From assembly GCA_030248215.1 (NCBI GenBank), contig JASANG010000363.1:1-64000 (forward strand): 64,000 nucleotides of DNA, written 5' to 3'. Made by a program: the position numbers and the translations under genes. The first letter of the stretch is position 1. Each line of letters begins with the position of its first letter. Below, piece after piece: positions 1 through 10,540 of the stretch. Source of the stretch: Enoplolaimus lenunculus (taxonomy: Eukaryota; Nematoda; Enoplea; Enoplida; Thoracostomopsidae). The notes beneath the pieces were generated by a model. It saw only the letters and a program-made list of their open reading frames with translations, ran no database searches and was not told the origin of the DNA.

Positions 1-85
1 ATTTAAGCATTGTCGTAAGAATTAGCTTGAACCTAAGCCTAATATTCTTAACCACCAAAGTGAGGGAAGTGTACAACAATTCAGT
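1..85. repeat. Family P MITE end with TTAGGC-like core (partial)
   Basis: Degenerate CCTAAG hexamers are followed by GTGAGGGAAGTGTACAA, the end motif shared with about ten other sites (for example near 5110, 26155 and 54320). The element runs off the window edge, so its other end is not seen. Confidence 0.5.
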
Positions 86-1089
86 TTTGTTTGCTTGTTT
101 TTGAGTAGTTTATGGACAAGTTTTGTGCACCAAATCTGGTTCGCTCGGTATGTCAAACGGTGAAAGTGGTGTTTTTGATTCTGATAAATTGGCGACAGTG
201 TATGACAAATTTGACCGCGAAATTGAGTCGTATTCAACAATTGTAAGGCAATAAAAATACAAAGCTGGCCGACCATTGTAACGTTGCCTTGTGGCCTGAT
301 TTTCAAATAAGGTTGTGTTTGTTGTCTTTGTTAACATTGTGCGCGGTAGGATTATTTTGTTTTCGAACGCCTACTTTTCCCACTATTTAAGGCTTTTAGG
401 AAATGGCTTGAATATGCCTAAACATTTGCCTGAGTCTAAACGTAACCTCTAACCTGACATTTAGCTAAACGTGCGAGTACCTGCGACAGCCTCAGCTTTC
501 TCTGTTGAGTTTTAAAAACATCTCATTGTTATTACAAATTTATCACCCTCGCTATAAGCCACAGCGGCGGAAGTAACAGTGTTTATAACGTGAACCCCAC
601 ATTTTGAGCAAGATTAAACACAAACAAATCCAAGTTTGATGTTATTTTTCTTCCATAGATATTTTGATTTACCTGTAAACAATTATACACTGTTGTTGTA
701 ACACCGCTGAACGAATGTTCACACCTTCGTCTTACCGTAAACAAATTGATTCAATATTTATTTGAAAATTATACTTGCGACACAGTTTACAAGTTCCCAT
801 CTATAACTGGAAAATTTTCAAAAATTTTGTTTTTCTATTTGCGGTTTCGAAACATTTCACACATTTAAAATTTTAACTAATTATTGTTTTCTCGTACTGT
901 ACACTCCAGGAACACTATACTTGAACACCTTTTTTGGATAGAACACAAATTGAAACGTATAAATGTGCCGTTGAAATTTGTCAAAATTCACTAACCAATC
1001 GTCTTGTAGTTGTTCTACTTCACCCCACACTAAAATATTAATTTTGTAGACGTTAAAAATTTATCCCACACTAAGCTGTTGATTATTTT
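86..1089. other. Gene-free AT-rich stretch
   Basis: Nothing longer than a chance ORF on either strand. No tandem repeat or copy of another family in the window was recognised here. Confidence 0.5.
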
Positions 1090-1096
1090 TCATACA

Positions 1097-1254
1097 GGGC
1101 CGTTACAGTAGTATAAGCATATTCCTAAGCCTAAGCCTAAGCGTAAAAATAAGATTATACCTATGTCTAGGCTGAGCAAAAAAAATAGTCTACAGCGTAA
1201 GCTTAGTTTATTGCAATCCCATAGAAAAACATTCCGCCCGTATTCTTTACATTA
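1097..1254 (+). mobile_element. Family A MITE, TTAGGC core (copy A1)
   Basis: The left end GGGCCGTTACAGTAGTATAA and right end CATTCCGCCCGTATTC are inverted matches of the family ends. Between them lie CCTAAGCCTAAGCCTAAG hexamers and the family core segment with GTCTACAGCGTAAGCTTAG. The tips are eroded and no clear target duplication remains, so this is an old copy. Confidence 0.65.
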
Positions 1255-1805
1255 TTGGCTGCCGGACTTTTTTTCTTCAACCTGATATATCTGCCGGCCG
1301 ATTTTATTTATCCAGTTACTAATCTTTGTGTGTTGAGGAATTTCTGGGCGGGGGGGGGAGAGTATGCAAGTGTCACCGTCTCAAAGTATTAAAGTATTCA
1401 TACGCTTGGTGAAGTAAAACTTCACGATGCGATTTTCTAGCGCAGTAAATTACGTTAATCCAACGCTTTATACTGTATATAAACGCGGTTGCATTTTCAT
1501 GCAATTCTGCCAAACTATTGCAATTTGCACCCAAATTCTCATAAACAAATGTTGCACAATTTTCAGTGCAAACGCGCTGTGTTGTTCTCGCCGCTTAAAA
1601 TCGCGAACAACTTCATGTGCATTATAAAAACGGTGTTAAATTTATTAATTGGCTTAATTTAATACATAATAATATATTTATATCGTTGCACATATTATTT
1701 ATTTGCAATGTCAAGCGGTGGCCGAAGCAAATTGCAGTTGTGCGAACGTCCCTATTTCGTAAACGAACTACTATCGCCTTGTTATATGTATATGTTTATA
1801 TATAC
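1255..1805. other. Gene-free stretch
   Basis: Contains a run of ten G at about 1351 and a few short chance ORFs. No family copy was recognised. Confidence 0.4.
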
Positions 1806-2171
1806 GTCGTTGTCCAAGTCGCAATTCAGCCCAAATCCGAATTGGGATAGTCTAGCGCTGCATTATGACTTGGGCTAGCCAACGGCGTAATTATTTCTCT
1901 GGTACAAGTGCACACCTGATTGGTTACTATCGTAATTCCGTACACAAATACGATTTAGCTGATGCGAATACTCTTCTGATTGGCTAAGTAATCGTTAAGT
2001 ACCTGTTGGCTACCAATCAGTTTGTTATCCTAAGCTAATTTGCCGCTATCAAGTGACCAGTCAGAATGCGCACAGCTTTACCAGACATTCTGCCTTGGGT
2101 AGTCCAAGTCGTAATTTCGCTTTGGATTAGCCCATTTCAGAATTGGGCTAAATTACAACTTGGGCAACGAC
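1806..2171. mobile_element. Family C palindromic MITE (copy C1)
   Basis: Both ends carry inverted copies of a roughly 70-bp arm: GTCGTTGTCCAAGTCGCAAT on the left and its inverse, ending ACAACTTGGGCAACGAC, on the right. Each arm has internal AGCCCAAATCCGAATTGGG-like palindromes. The centre, with GATTGGTTACTATCG and GATTGGCTAAGTAATCG, matches copy C2 (22318-22682) in the opposite orientation. No coding capacity. Confidence 0.75.
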
Positions 2172-2261
2172 GTATATAAAACAAACCACATGACTGTTTG
2201 CGGTTGGCGAGTCGTTATGTCCCACACAAACTTAAATCTAATCCTGAGCTCAATTACTTAC

Positions 2262-2724
2262 TGTAGTGACCCGAATAAGAGGGGGACACTGATATTTAAT
2301 TGGCCTCTCAAGAGGGAACCCCGTATTATTTGGTTGCAGACTGTTATTTATTTTTAATCCGCCCTCTGCCAACGTTCGTTACGGATATACCTATATGCGG
2401 TATTGCAACTATCCGTTGAATTAAACTTTTATTTCTTTTGTATCAGAAGCTTGAGCGATAATCCTAGGTTATACTTAAGAATGTACTTTCAAAACTAAAA
2501 TATGCTTTAAAGTTTCGAACTCAACTTTATTTGGTCCTGGAGTGATTCTTTCGCAAGTGAATTAGTGATAATTGACATTTATGGACTCTAGTTATGGTTT
2601 ATAAATTCTATCCGCTTACGGACTGTTATTAGGGATACGAAAACCTATTGATTGGGACTCAAAATGAGTACCGCCCTTTAAAATTATCCTCCTCTTGGTA
2701 CCCTGTTCTTATTTGGTTCACTAT
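2262..2724 (+). mobile_element. Family G repeat (copy G1)
   Basis: Aligns along its length with 56919-57361: shared GTAGTGACCCGAATAAGAGG at the left, ATCAGAAGCTTGAGCGATAA (ATCAAAAGC... in the others) in the middle and ATCCGCTTACGGA near the right. In the better copy the ends form an inverted repeat (GACCGAATAAGAGGGGG type), pointing to a non-autonomous DNA transposon of about 450 bp. The right end here is more decayed. Confidence 0.7.
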
Positions 2725-3051
2725 GTTAAAAATTGAAAATTTCCAAAATTTGGAGTACCGAAGAGTGTTGCGTGGGTTACTTTCGGAAAGCTTAATTTAT
2801 AACATGTTTTTAAGTTTAACACGGGTTTGAGCAAAACTCATTTTTGGTTTAGCTTTAATGGGCAGATGCAGCGCATGCAATTTGTAGCTAATCTGTCGAA
2901 TATTTTTTAATTTACTATTTACGTGTATACGTTTTGCGCACATACATACGCTTAGCTGCGGTGCTAAATATTTATGCTATATTTTATTTAGCAAAATTGA
3001 TTGAGTTTTAGCTGAAACTAAAAATATGTAAGATTACAAACGAGTTTTTAA

Positions 3052-3314
3052 CCCTTTCTCACATGAATATTTTCTATTTCCCCTGAGACCTACTTTTATG
3101 CTAGGATTCGAACTCCGGTGAATGGAGTGGGAGGCGTATACCATCACCACTCAGCTATAGGAGCTTGACGCTCGAGCCCGAGGGGGCTCTCACGTCTTGT
3201 GGTGATTTAGTACTATGTATACGTGTTGCAATTGTTAAACACGGTGCGATGTACATTATTTAACGTATATATACTGTGATTAGTTGCCTATAGGCAACTC
3301 AATGTGAGAAGGGG
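3052..3314. mobile_element. piggyBac-like MITE with TTAA target duplication
   Basis: TTAA at 3048-3051 and again at 3315-3318 flanks a 263-bp element. The left tip reads CCCTTTCTCACAT and the inverse of the right tip CCCCTTCTCACAT, a 13-bp inverted repeat with one mismatch. TTAA duplication plus CCC(T/C)TT tips is the piggyBac pattern. There is no transposase; the left half contains a tRNA-like segment on the minus strand. Confidence 0.8.
3094..3165 (-). repeat. tRNA-like (SINE-type) segment inside piggyBac-like MITE
   Basis: Read on the minus strand it contains TAGCTGAGTGGTGATGG, a good A box, and GAGTTCGAATCC, a near-perfect B box, at tRNA spacing. The sequence between them (TACGCCTCCCACTCC) resembles metazoan tRNA-Gly/Asp anticodon arms. 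The acceptor and T stems do not pair properly (about three of five T-stem pairs), so this is not a working tRNA but a tRNA relic or SINE head captured by the element. Confidence 0.65.
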
Positions 3315-3602
3315 TTAATCCTACCGTACCAGTTAGCCGAGTTAATCAATAAAGTTACTCTAATACAACTAGATTTGTTTAAACTTAAGTCGAGGTTGCA
3401 GAAAATAGGATCATAGCACCATTGTTGCACTTTGTTTTTCTACGCATGACACAATATGATAGCTAAAACATTTTCCTACTGTAAAACGCAGTTTATAAAC
3501 TTCTACCAATTGGACTACGCAAAATAGCAGTATTAATTCACTTTGGATATATTTCCAAAATATTCAAGAGTGACCGCGAATATATATATGTATATAATTC
3601 CG

Positions 3603-3688
3603 CTTTGGGCTAGCCCAAGTCGTAATGCCGCTTTGGACTAGCCCAATTCGGAATTGGGCTGAACTTCAACTTGGGCTACGACATACCT
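3603..3688. mobile_element. Family C solo arm (copy C3)
   Basis: Matches the right arm of C1 and C2: GCTAGCCCAAGTCGTAAT, then CAATTCGGAATTGGGCTGAA, then CAACTTGGGCTACGAC. No partner arm lies within several hundred bases, so it is a truncated or recombined copy. Confidence 0.65.
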
Positions 3689-3734
3689 ATATACAAGCAA
3701 AATCTACTGAAAATCGTATCAGCATGTATGATAC

Positions 3735-3750
3735 TAATAATAATAATAAC

Positions 3751-3809
<59 letters not shown>

Positions 3810-3819
3810 TAGTAATAAT
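3735..3819 (+). repeat. (AAT)n microsatellite
   Basis: About 25 trinucleotide units with one AAC interruption near 3750. It produces artefactual poly-Asn and poly-Ile reading frames. Confidence 0.95.
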
Positions 3820-4476
3820 TGTCCACTTTCGTTTTAAGGTTTTAAAAGAACAGGAAGTAAAAAATTATCAATTGTTAGCCATAGTTATGTTGTCCGGCAT
3901 GTGTTTATTTATTTGCACATTTATATGCTTGACATAAAAACTTCTGAAAGGAATGTGCACAAAAGTGTCATAATTATTGGACAAAAAACAATACTTTTGC
4001 ATTATATTATACATTTTTCAAGCAAAAACCATCAAATTTTCTGTGTCCAACTTGACGTTTATATACTTGTTTGAATGCGTATACATTTATGACGAAATGT
4101 TTCTCGTTTGTATGTTGTTTCAGTGCAACTTACCACTTATGGAATTATTGCATTTTATTAAGGATTATACATCGTTTTGGTATTCTCGGGATGCGTGGAA
4201 TTGCGTAGGGATAAATGTTACTTTTACAACTGTAACTGTAGATTAAACATATTTCTGCTAAAGCTCAAGCCTGATTGTTGCAAATGTCCAAACCTAAGCT
4301 TAAAGCTTTGTGGGTAGCTTAATTAATATCATTGCCAGAAGTCTTTGTTTACTCTCTGTATTTGATCACGTTGAGGATATTGCATGAAATCGTGATTTTT
4401 TCCGTGAGTAAATTTGTCATTATATGGATGCTTTAAAATATAGACCTTAGAACGCATTTTATTGGTTACACATCCG
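3820..4476. other. Gene-free stretch
   Basis: AT-rich sequence with chance ORFs only. No family copy was recognised apart from short TTAGGC-like words near 4270-4310. Confidence 0.4.
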
Positions 4477-4643
4477 CAGGCCGTAACCAGCTCACCTTGC
4501 TTGGGTGGCTAAACGTTTTTCAGAAGTGACAGACAAAGAGTTTCAATGACTTTACTAGCAAAGTTGAAAATTCTTGGGGTGGGCCAAAATTGTTCTAAGG
4601 GTTGGAGATGAGCGGCCATGGCCCTGCTATAACTACGGGTCTG
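4477..4643 (+). mobile_element. Family F hAT-like MITE (F1, decayed)
   Basis: Starts CAGGCCGTAACCAGCTCACC and ends AACTACGGGTCTG, with the family interior (CAATGACTT, GCAAAGTTGAAAATTCT). Flanks do not show a matching 8-bp duplication, so it is older than copies F2, F4 and F13. Confidence 0.65.
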
Positions 4644-5004
4644 AAGACAGTTTTTAACCGCTTGAATTTAAATCGCAGCTTGCTATGCAATGTTTCAAGA
4701 GTACTTAGTTTACCAAACATACCTACACGCACATCAGAATACAGCATTCTTCCTCAAATGAACTATTAAGGTTAATAACATTTTACATGAGAACTTGTGA
4801 CATTTTGTATGCTTAACTAATATTTAATGTTCCAAAATATTTACGTTAATTATTTGCACCGAAAAACTTACCTGCGCCTAAGCCTAAACTTTAGTGTTTA
4901 AAAGGCTGACCCATGTAGTAAAGATCATCGGCGGAACGATTTTTCTGCGGTACTGCAATAGACTAACCTTAAGCTTCGGACTAATTTTTTGCTACGGTTT
5001 GTAT

Positions 5005-5128
5005 GCTTAGGTATAAAGCTGATTCTTACTCTTAGGCTCAGGAATTTACCTTTTACTACTTTTACTTCCTTGTTCTATACATTAGCCAAAAGGCTTATGT
5101 TAAAAGTGAGGAAAGTGTACAAGAGTTC
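5005..5128. repeat. Family P fragment with TTAGGC-like words
   Basis: Contains CTTAGGCTCAGGAATTTACC and ends with GTGAGGAAAGTGTACAAGAG, the P end motif. The opposite end is not clearly preserved. Confidence 0.45.
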
Positions 5129-5129
5129 A

Positions 5130-5931
5130 ACTTGTTCTTTAGGTTCATGCATACCACACAAATGCTTTTATATTCATTAATTGGTCCCTTTGACTTACAT
5201 TAGTGTCCCTTCATCGCTATGATATAAACGTTTTTTTTTCGAAATACATTTTTGACGGAGACATTTTAATCCAGACATCAGCATCATTTCAGAGTTCATA
5301 CCTCAACGAAATCGTTTTATTATAACAACGAACGCTTTTACTCTTAAAGTTTCAATAATACAACACCGTTTATATAAAATATTTCCGCTATCGAAGATAG
5401 GAAACACGAAATATAAGAAGAAAAATTTATTTCTTGAGAGCACTTGTTACACAAGGAGCCGTTTAACACGCGTTATTATATACATATAATGTACACATGA
5501 CCTTGGTTATTCTTTTAGTCGAAAAGCATATTTTAAATAAATACTTTTGCAATGAACAAATTTAAAATTTACAAATTGACAGAGACAAGGCACCACTGCA
5601 CGATGGATGTGTTGACGACGTGCCGGCATGCATGCATTTAGAGCTGCTATTTTTAAACAAATTGTGCAAATTGTTGCAGAGATATGCGTGCAATATTGCG
5701 CATACAAAAACTTGACACATTATTAAATAATACAAACGCACACGCATTCTCTCCTGCAAACACTGCACTGCACTGATACTTCACAGCGGTTAAAACAGTG
5801 ATTTTTCATCGTAATTTTTTTAATTAAATATTTTTTCAATTTCATGCGTTCGGATGCCGAACATAAAGTTTATAATTATTGCGAGTTAAAAATTGCACAC
5901 AAAATACAGTATACTATACTATAAATATTAA
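5130..5931. other. Gene-free stretch
   Basis: No supported gene. Overlapping minus-strand ORFs of 66-68 codons near 5510-5768 are of chance length and unrecognised. Confidence 0.4.
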
Positions 5932-6204
5932 ACCCTAGTCGCACGTGCAAGTTTTTGCTACGAGAACTTGCAGCTGCAACTTGCACTTGCAAGTTTTTTC
6001 CAAAATCCCGTTCGAAAAACTGGCAGCTGCAAAGAATTCATTAAAAATCATAGCTAGGAATTTAGTTCACATGTGTGAATAGCCATGCGAGTTCACTGAA
6101 TTTATTCCAGCCGCTTTCTCATTGTCTGATGAAAAAATGCAAGTTTTGCGTGCAATTTGCAGTTGCAAGTTTTCCAGCAAAAACTTGCATGTGTGAATAG
6201 GGCT
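5932..6204. mobile_element. Family E MITE, TTAA-flanked (copy E1)
   Basis: Nearly 50-bp inverted ends: CGTGCAAGTTTTTGCT plus ACTTGCAGCTGCAA on the left, the inverse of TTGCAGTTGCAAGTTTTCC plus GCAAAAACTTGCATGTGTG on the right. TTAA precedes the left tip and TTGA follows the right tip. In copy E2 the same right tip is followed by an intact TTAA, which supports a piggyBac-like TTAA target. Interior is palindrome-rich and non-coding. Confidence 0.75.
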
Positions 6205-8298
6205 TGATTCAGAGCGGTTTTTGCAATTAATACAATTTTAACGTTTGTCATTCGATAATTGTAACCTCACAGCACTAACATCAGCCATTTATTGAAAACT
6301 TTAGGTCGTCGGCATTTTGGAGTTTTGACGCAGTTGATTGGATAATATTTTAAGCTCATAGCGCAATTAACAAATTAAAAAACAACTTTAGGACGGTAAG
6401 GTAGAGCGATTGCAGGTGCAACAAAAATTCTCAAATAAAAACAAGAGTATATTATGTTTTATCGGCTTCAAACTGTATGTATGTGTTCTAATTTGTATAC
6501 TACAACAGCTGGAACACTACCCAAAATACGTATGTTCGACGTTCCAGCAATAAAAATACAGATATGCAACCGTCTTTTTGAATTTGATGTTTTTATTCAA
6601 TTCATGATGCAAGCATTAGGTGATGTATGTTGATTTGAGCGTTAGGAGAACATAAGATGTATCCCGATATTGCAGAATTGCATTTTTTTCCGAAATTGCA
6701 ACAATCATCTTCAAAATAGGCAAAAAATTGTGAAAAACAGCAAGAATGCTCGCATATGCAACATTCCAACATTTTCTACGGTGCGCCTAATTGCGTATTT
6801 GTTACTGCGGACAGAAAAGTTGTTGCGGTAGGTAAAAATTTGTACACTGACAGCGTGCAAATATTTTACAAATCTGTCATCAAAACGCATAGTTTATGGC
6901 TTGTTTTTGCTGTCAAAGATATTTATTGCGTTCTTAAAGTTCCCCCTGTATCAAATTACAGCATGCTAAAGAAATGCATGTTCTACTTACTTCTACAACT
7001 TACGATGTCATGGGGTAAAAAATTTCATAACCTAGGTAGTCACTAGCTGATTAAGGGGGGGGCGGTGAGGGTGCACGTTCAACATCAGTAATTTTTAGTG
7101 AAAATTTGCTAATGTTGCAGAAATTGCAGAATTTGCCACCAATGGTACTCTAGCTAATAATGACTGTTCTCAGAATATTGAGATATTATGAAAGATTGTC
7201 GTCTTTGTAGACACAGTTTCTCTTATTCCTAAAACGATATATAGCTTTGTTTCTTACCTAGGAACAGAAACTAAATATTAAATTGCATCTAATATGATTA
7301 AGATAAACCAGAGGTGAAACGTACCAGAGCCGTAGGTCAACAAATTTTGCCGTATAAATAAAATTCATGCAATAAAAACTGTGTTTTAAATTTGCCCGTT
7401 TCGACAATAATCTTAAAAATGTTAAAAATTTGTATTAACGTTTATTTTTGAAGAAATCTTTTTGTAATTATTTCTTTCAAATTGTCTCAAAAATTATAAT
7501 CAAACTGTGCGTGAAAAACACAACTTTTATAACAGTTTGACAAATTTCACTACTAAAGTAGGTAATATATATTATACCTTTGCTCCAAACTTTACCCGAG
7601 CCGGGACCGGAAACGAACTTTCGATTGCACCCTGGCAACTGTGTCGATTTGCTTGCAAACGCTAGTTTCAATTATTTGTCAGTAAACATGCTTTCTCGCA
7701 TCAAATTATATAGATTGCACTCCTAAAAGTTGCATTTTCTAGGTCTCATAATTAAACTTTTAATTTCGGCTATTATTTTAAGCTTATGATGATGCCGCCT
7801 ACTAAATGTTCCATCTAGTAAAGTTTATACAACTAAACATAAAATTTCAATTTGTTTACTGCTTATTGTGACATTTTGTGAATCGGTGACTCAAACAATA
7901 ATGTCAAAAAACATATGATTTTGGGATCAAATTTAGGTCAAACTAAAGTTTGCGTTCGCTAAAATTTGTTGTATTCGCCGAATTGAATTCAGAGTTGAAC
8001 GCTACTTTGTAGCTCAAAAGCTATATTTTAACCATCGTTTCACGCAACTGTACATCGTAAACAAGTGCTGACTGGCCATATGGCGTGCCAGGGAAATGCC
8101 TCGCGGGACAGTAGAAGTTAGGGCTACTCAACAAAGTGAAAAATGTCAGATTTACTTTGTTCTTGGAGCCGGCCGTTGATGATAAAAAATAATCTGACTT
8201 TCTATGCCGTTAATGGCCGGCCAGTTTTTATCAAATTGCAATGTCCGCAGGATATGATATATATTGACGATTTTGCGAAAAGAAATTATGGAAACGCT
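6205..8298. other. Gene-free stretch
   Basis: Longest plus-strand frame is 96 codons (6756-7046), which matches nothing I recognise and is within chance length for this base composition. No tandem array was seen. Confidence 0.4.
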
Positions 8299-8462
8299 CA
8301 AGGCCGTAGCCAGTTGACCTTGCTAGGGGGGTGAAAATTTTTCAGGTGGGGGGGGGCATTTAAGGCTTTTCAATGAGTTACAAGCAAGGTTGAAAACTTT
8401 CTAGGGGCCAAAAAATTTCCAGAGGGGCTGAGCCCATCTGGTCCCGTTTGGCTACGGGCCCG
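8299..8462 (+). mobile_element. Family F hAT-like MITE with perfect 8-bp duplication (F2)
   Basis: GAAACGCT at 8291-8298 and again at 8463-8470 flanks the element exactly. Tips are CAAGGCCGTAGCC and GGCTACGGGCCCG. An 8-bp duplication with CA...G tips is the hAT signature. The interior has poly-G runs and GGGGCTGAGCCC; there is no ORF. Confidence 0.85.
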
Positions 8463-8657
8463 GAAACGCTAAACCAATCATAGAAACTAATTGAGAGTTC
8501 TAAGTTAGAAAATATGATGCGGTTATCTTTTCAGAATAAGTAATCCTTAATTAAAGAATTCCCAATGGTTTAAAAAAACTCAAATGTATATACTTAGACT
8601 GTGAATATTCGGCTGTTTAAGTTTCATTCCGAACTGTGAACTTTAACACCAAATGGT

Positions 8658-8873
8658 CAATGTATAGAACAGAGCTGTAGCAGTAGTATAAGCACATTCC
8701 TAAACCTAAGCCTATGCCAAAGACTAAGTTTATGCCCAAGCGTAAAAATCAGCTTATACCTATTAAGAATATGCCTAAGCCTAAACTTATGTGTAAGCAA
8801 AAATATGTTTAAAGCTTAAGCTTATTCTATTGCAGACGCGCGCAAAAACGTTCCGCCCTTGATCTTTACATGT
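8658..8873 (+). mobile_element. Family A MITE, TTAGGC core (A2)
   Basis: Left end CAATGTATAGAACAGAGCTG, right end AACGTTCCGCCCTTGATC and TTTACATG. The core has repeated CCTAAG-type hexamers on both sides of AGCTTATACC, then TTTAAAGCTTAAGCTTATTC. Non-coding. Confidence 0.75.
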
Positions 8874-9484
8874 GTCGCCCAAATTGTTAATTCCCTATGA
8901 TGTAATCGTTAAGAACCATTGGGTTAAACTCTTCAAATCAATGATAAATTTCAGTTGGATTCGGCAGTATTTGAATTTTTCACTAAAGCTTGTTCCGCAT
9001 AGTTGAAATCTATTAGATTCAACTTTGATATTTTAGATTTTAGAAATTTTGCACAATTTTGTTAAATCAGCTTACAATACATTAAGCAACGGTTTTCCCA
9101 ATGTTACATAATAAATAACCAGACAAACAAGCTTAATGCAACATTGCAACTTATTTCTGCACTAATGAAAATCAAAATCCAATAAAGTTTTATGACACTT
9201 TTTAGCCAAAGATCCAGAATTCATTGCATTAAATCATAAATCATTTGGTCTAAAAGCAAATAACGCTATCTGAGCGACTGTAAGATTATAGCGTACGGCG
9301 CCGTGATGCATATTAAGCGTTTAAGTCTAAAGGTCTAAACGAAATGTTACTACTTTTTACAGTATTAAACTTATATCGGTTTAATTACACCAGCTGACCT
9401 TAGACCAGTATAAAAATGAAAAACCCACGAACCTGGTTTAAAGCTGTCTGATATGTAGTATTTCGCTTTTGTATGCAGTTCCGA
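8874..9484. other. Gene-free stretch
   Basis: AT-rich; no supported gene or family copy. Confidence 0.4.
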
Positions 9485-9640
9485 AATATTTAAGATTAAG
9501 ACTTAGGTTTAGGAATAAACTCACGCTTAGGCTTAGGTACAGGCTTTAGGCAAAGGTTTAGGCTTACGCTTAATAAAGTCTTTTTAGAAGCCTATTAAAC
9601 ATAAGCCTAAACCCAGGGAGGAAGTGTAAAAGACCGTTGT
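9485..9640. repeat. TTAGGC-rich family P copy
   Basis: Dense CTTAGG/TTTAGG hexamers (GCTTAGGCTTAGG and relatives), then CCTAAACCCAGGGAGGAAGTG and TAAAAGACC, a decayed P end. Confidence 0.5.
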
Positions 9641-9724
9641 ATTTTTAAGGAAAAACCAACATATAGTAACCCTTGTACAACAATTTCCCATCCCCGCCCC
9701 ATTAAAATTTTAGATGTTGCCGCA

Positions 9725-9812
9725 AGTAGGCTTAGGAATTAACCTGGCTTAGCTTTTAGGTTTAAGATTAGGCTTAAGTTTGTGAAACCAAGCGTACAAG
9801 AGGCACAAATAA
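9725..9812. repeat. TTAGGC-rich family P copy
   Basis: TAGGCTTAGGAATTAACC and further hexamer words end in CAAGCGTACAAGAGG. It follows the previous copy by under 100 bp and may be its partner half. Confidence 0.5.
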
Positions 9813-10190
9813 TAGTATGTAACACTACCACAAGATTCCAGCAGCATATTATGTTTAAAGATGATTAGATCATTATATATTTCTTTTCTTTGATGTTTAA
9901 TTTAAACGAAATATGTTTCTTTTTAAATACTTGGCTAATGAATTTTACTGGTGTGTACTTTTTATATATTTAAAAACAACTCTTTCTGAAGATTTTACAA
10001 TATAATTAATATTAAGGCATTGGCAGTGCATATCAAATAGAGTATGTACTCGTGAATGCTATTTTGAACCAAACTTGGTTCCGTGTTCAATGGAGAATTC
10101 AGGGTTAAATTCAGTTTATGCATTTTCAACCCCAATTCTCTAAATTATACGTTTTTTTTATTAAAAACCACCTTGTATTTTAACTTAAAA

Positions 10191-10300
10191 CATCAGGGGC
10201 GAAGAGTTTTTCTGTGGTGCTAGAATAGAGTAAGCATGGCTTAGGCTAGGCATAGTAATATGCTTATAATACTGCTCCGCCCATGTTCTTTACATTGGCC
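10191..10300 (-). mobile_element. Family A MITE, short copy (A3)
   Basis: Left CATCAGGGGCGAAGAGTTTT, right CTGCTCCGCCCATGTTC with TTTACATTGGCC. Orientation is opposite to A2. Most of the hexamer core has been lost. Confidence 0.65.
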
Positions 10301-10359
10301 GTCTCTGTTTACCTGCAAGAAACGTTATTTGCTACCAACTAATTGACCCATGTCACTCT

Positions 10360-10540
10360 TGGAAGCTGCCGTTTTTCATTGGACTGAAATAGAGTAAACA
10401 CATGCTTTAGACTAATTTTTATTTACGCTTAAGGTCTGAGCATAGCATAAATTTTAAACTTATCACTACACTAAAGTATAGGCTTAGGCTTTAGTTAGGA
10501 ATACGGTTGAGCTACTATTACGCTTCCATAAAGTAATATT
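10360..10540 (-). mobile_element. Decayed family A/B MITE (A4)
   Basis: Begins with GCCGTTTTTCATTGGACTGA, a drifted A end, and finishes TATTACGCTTCCATAAAGTA, closer to the B end. TAGGCTTAGGCTTTAG lies in the core. Assignment between A and B is unsure. Confidence 0.4.

Noticed and set aside
3094-3165. Functional tRNA gene on the minus strand
   Set aside because: A and B boxes are good, but acceptor stem does not pair and the T stem is broken; it lies within a MITE.
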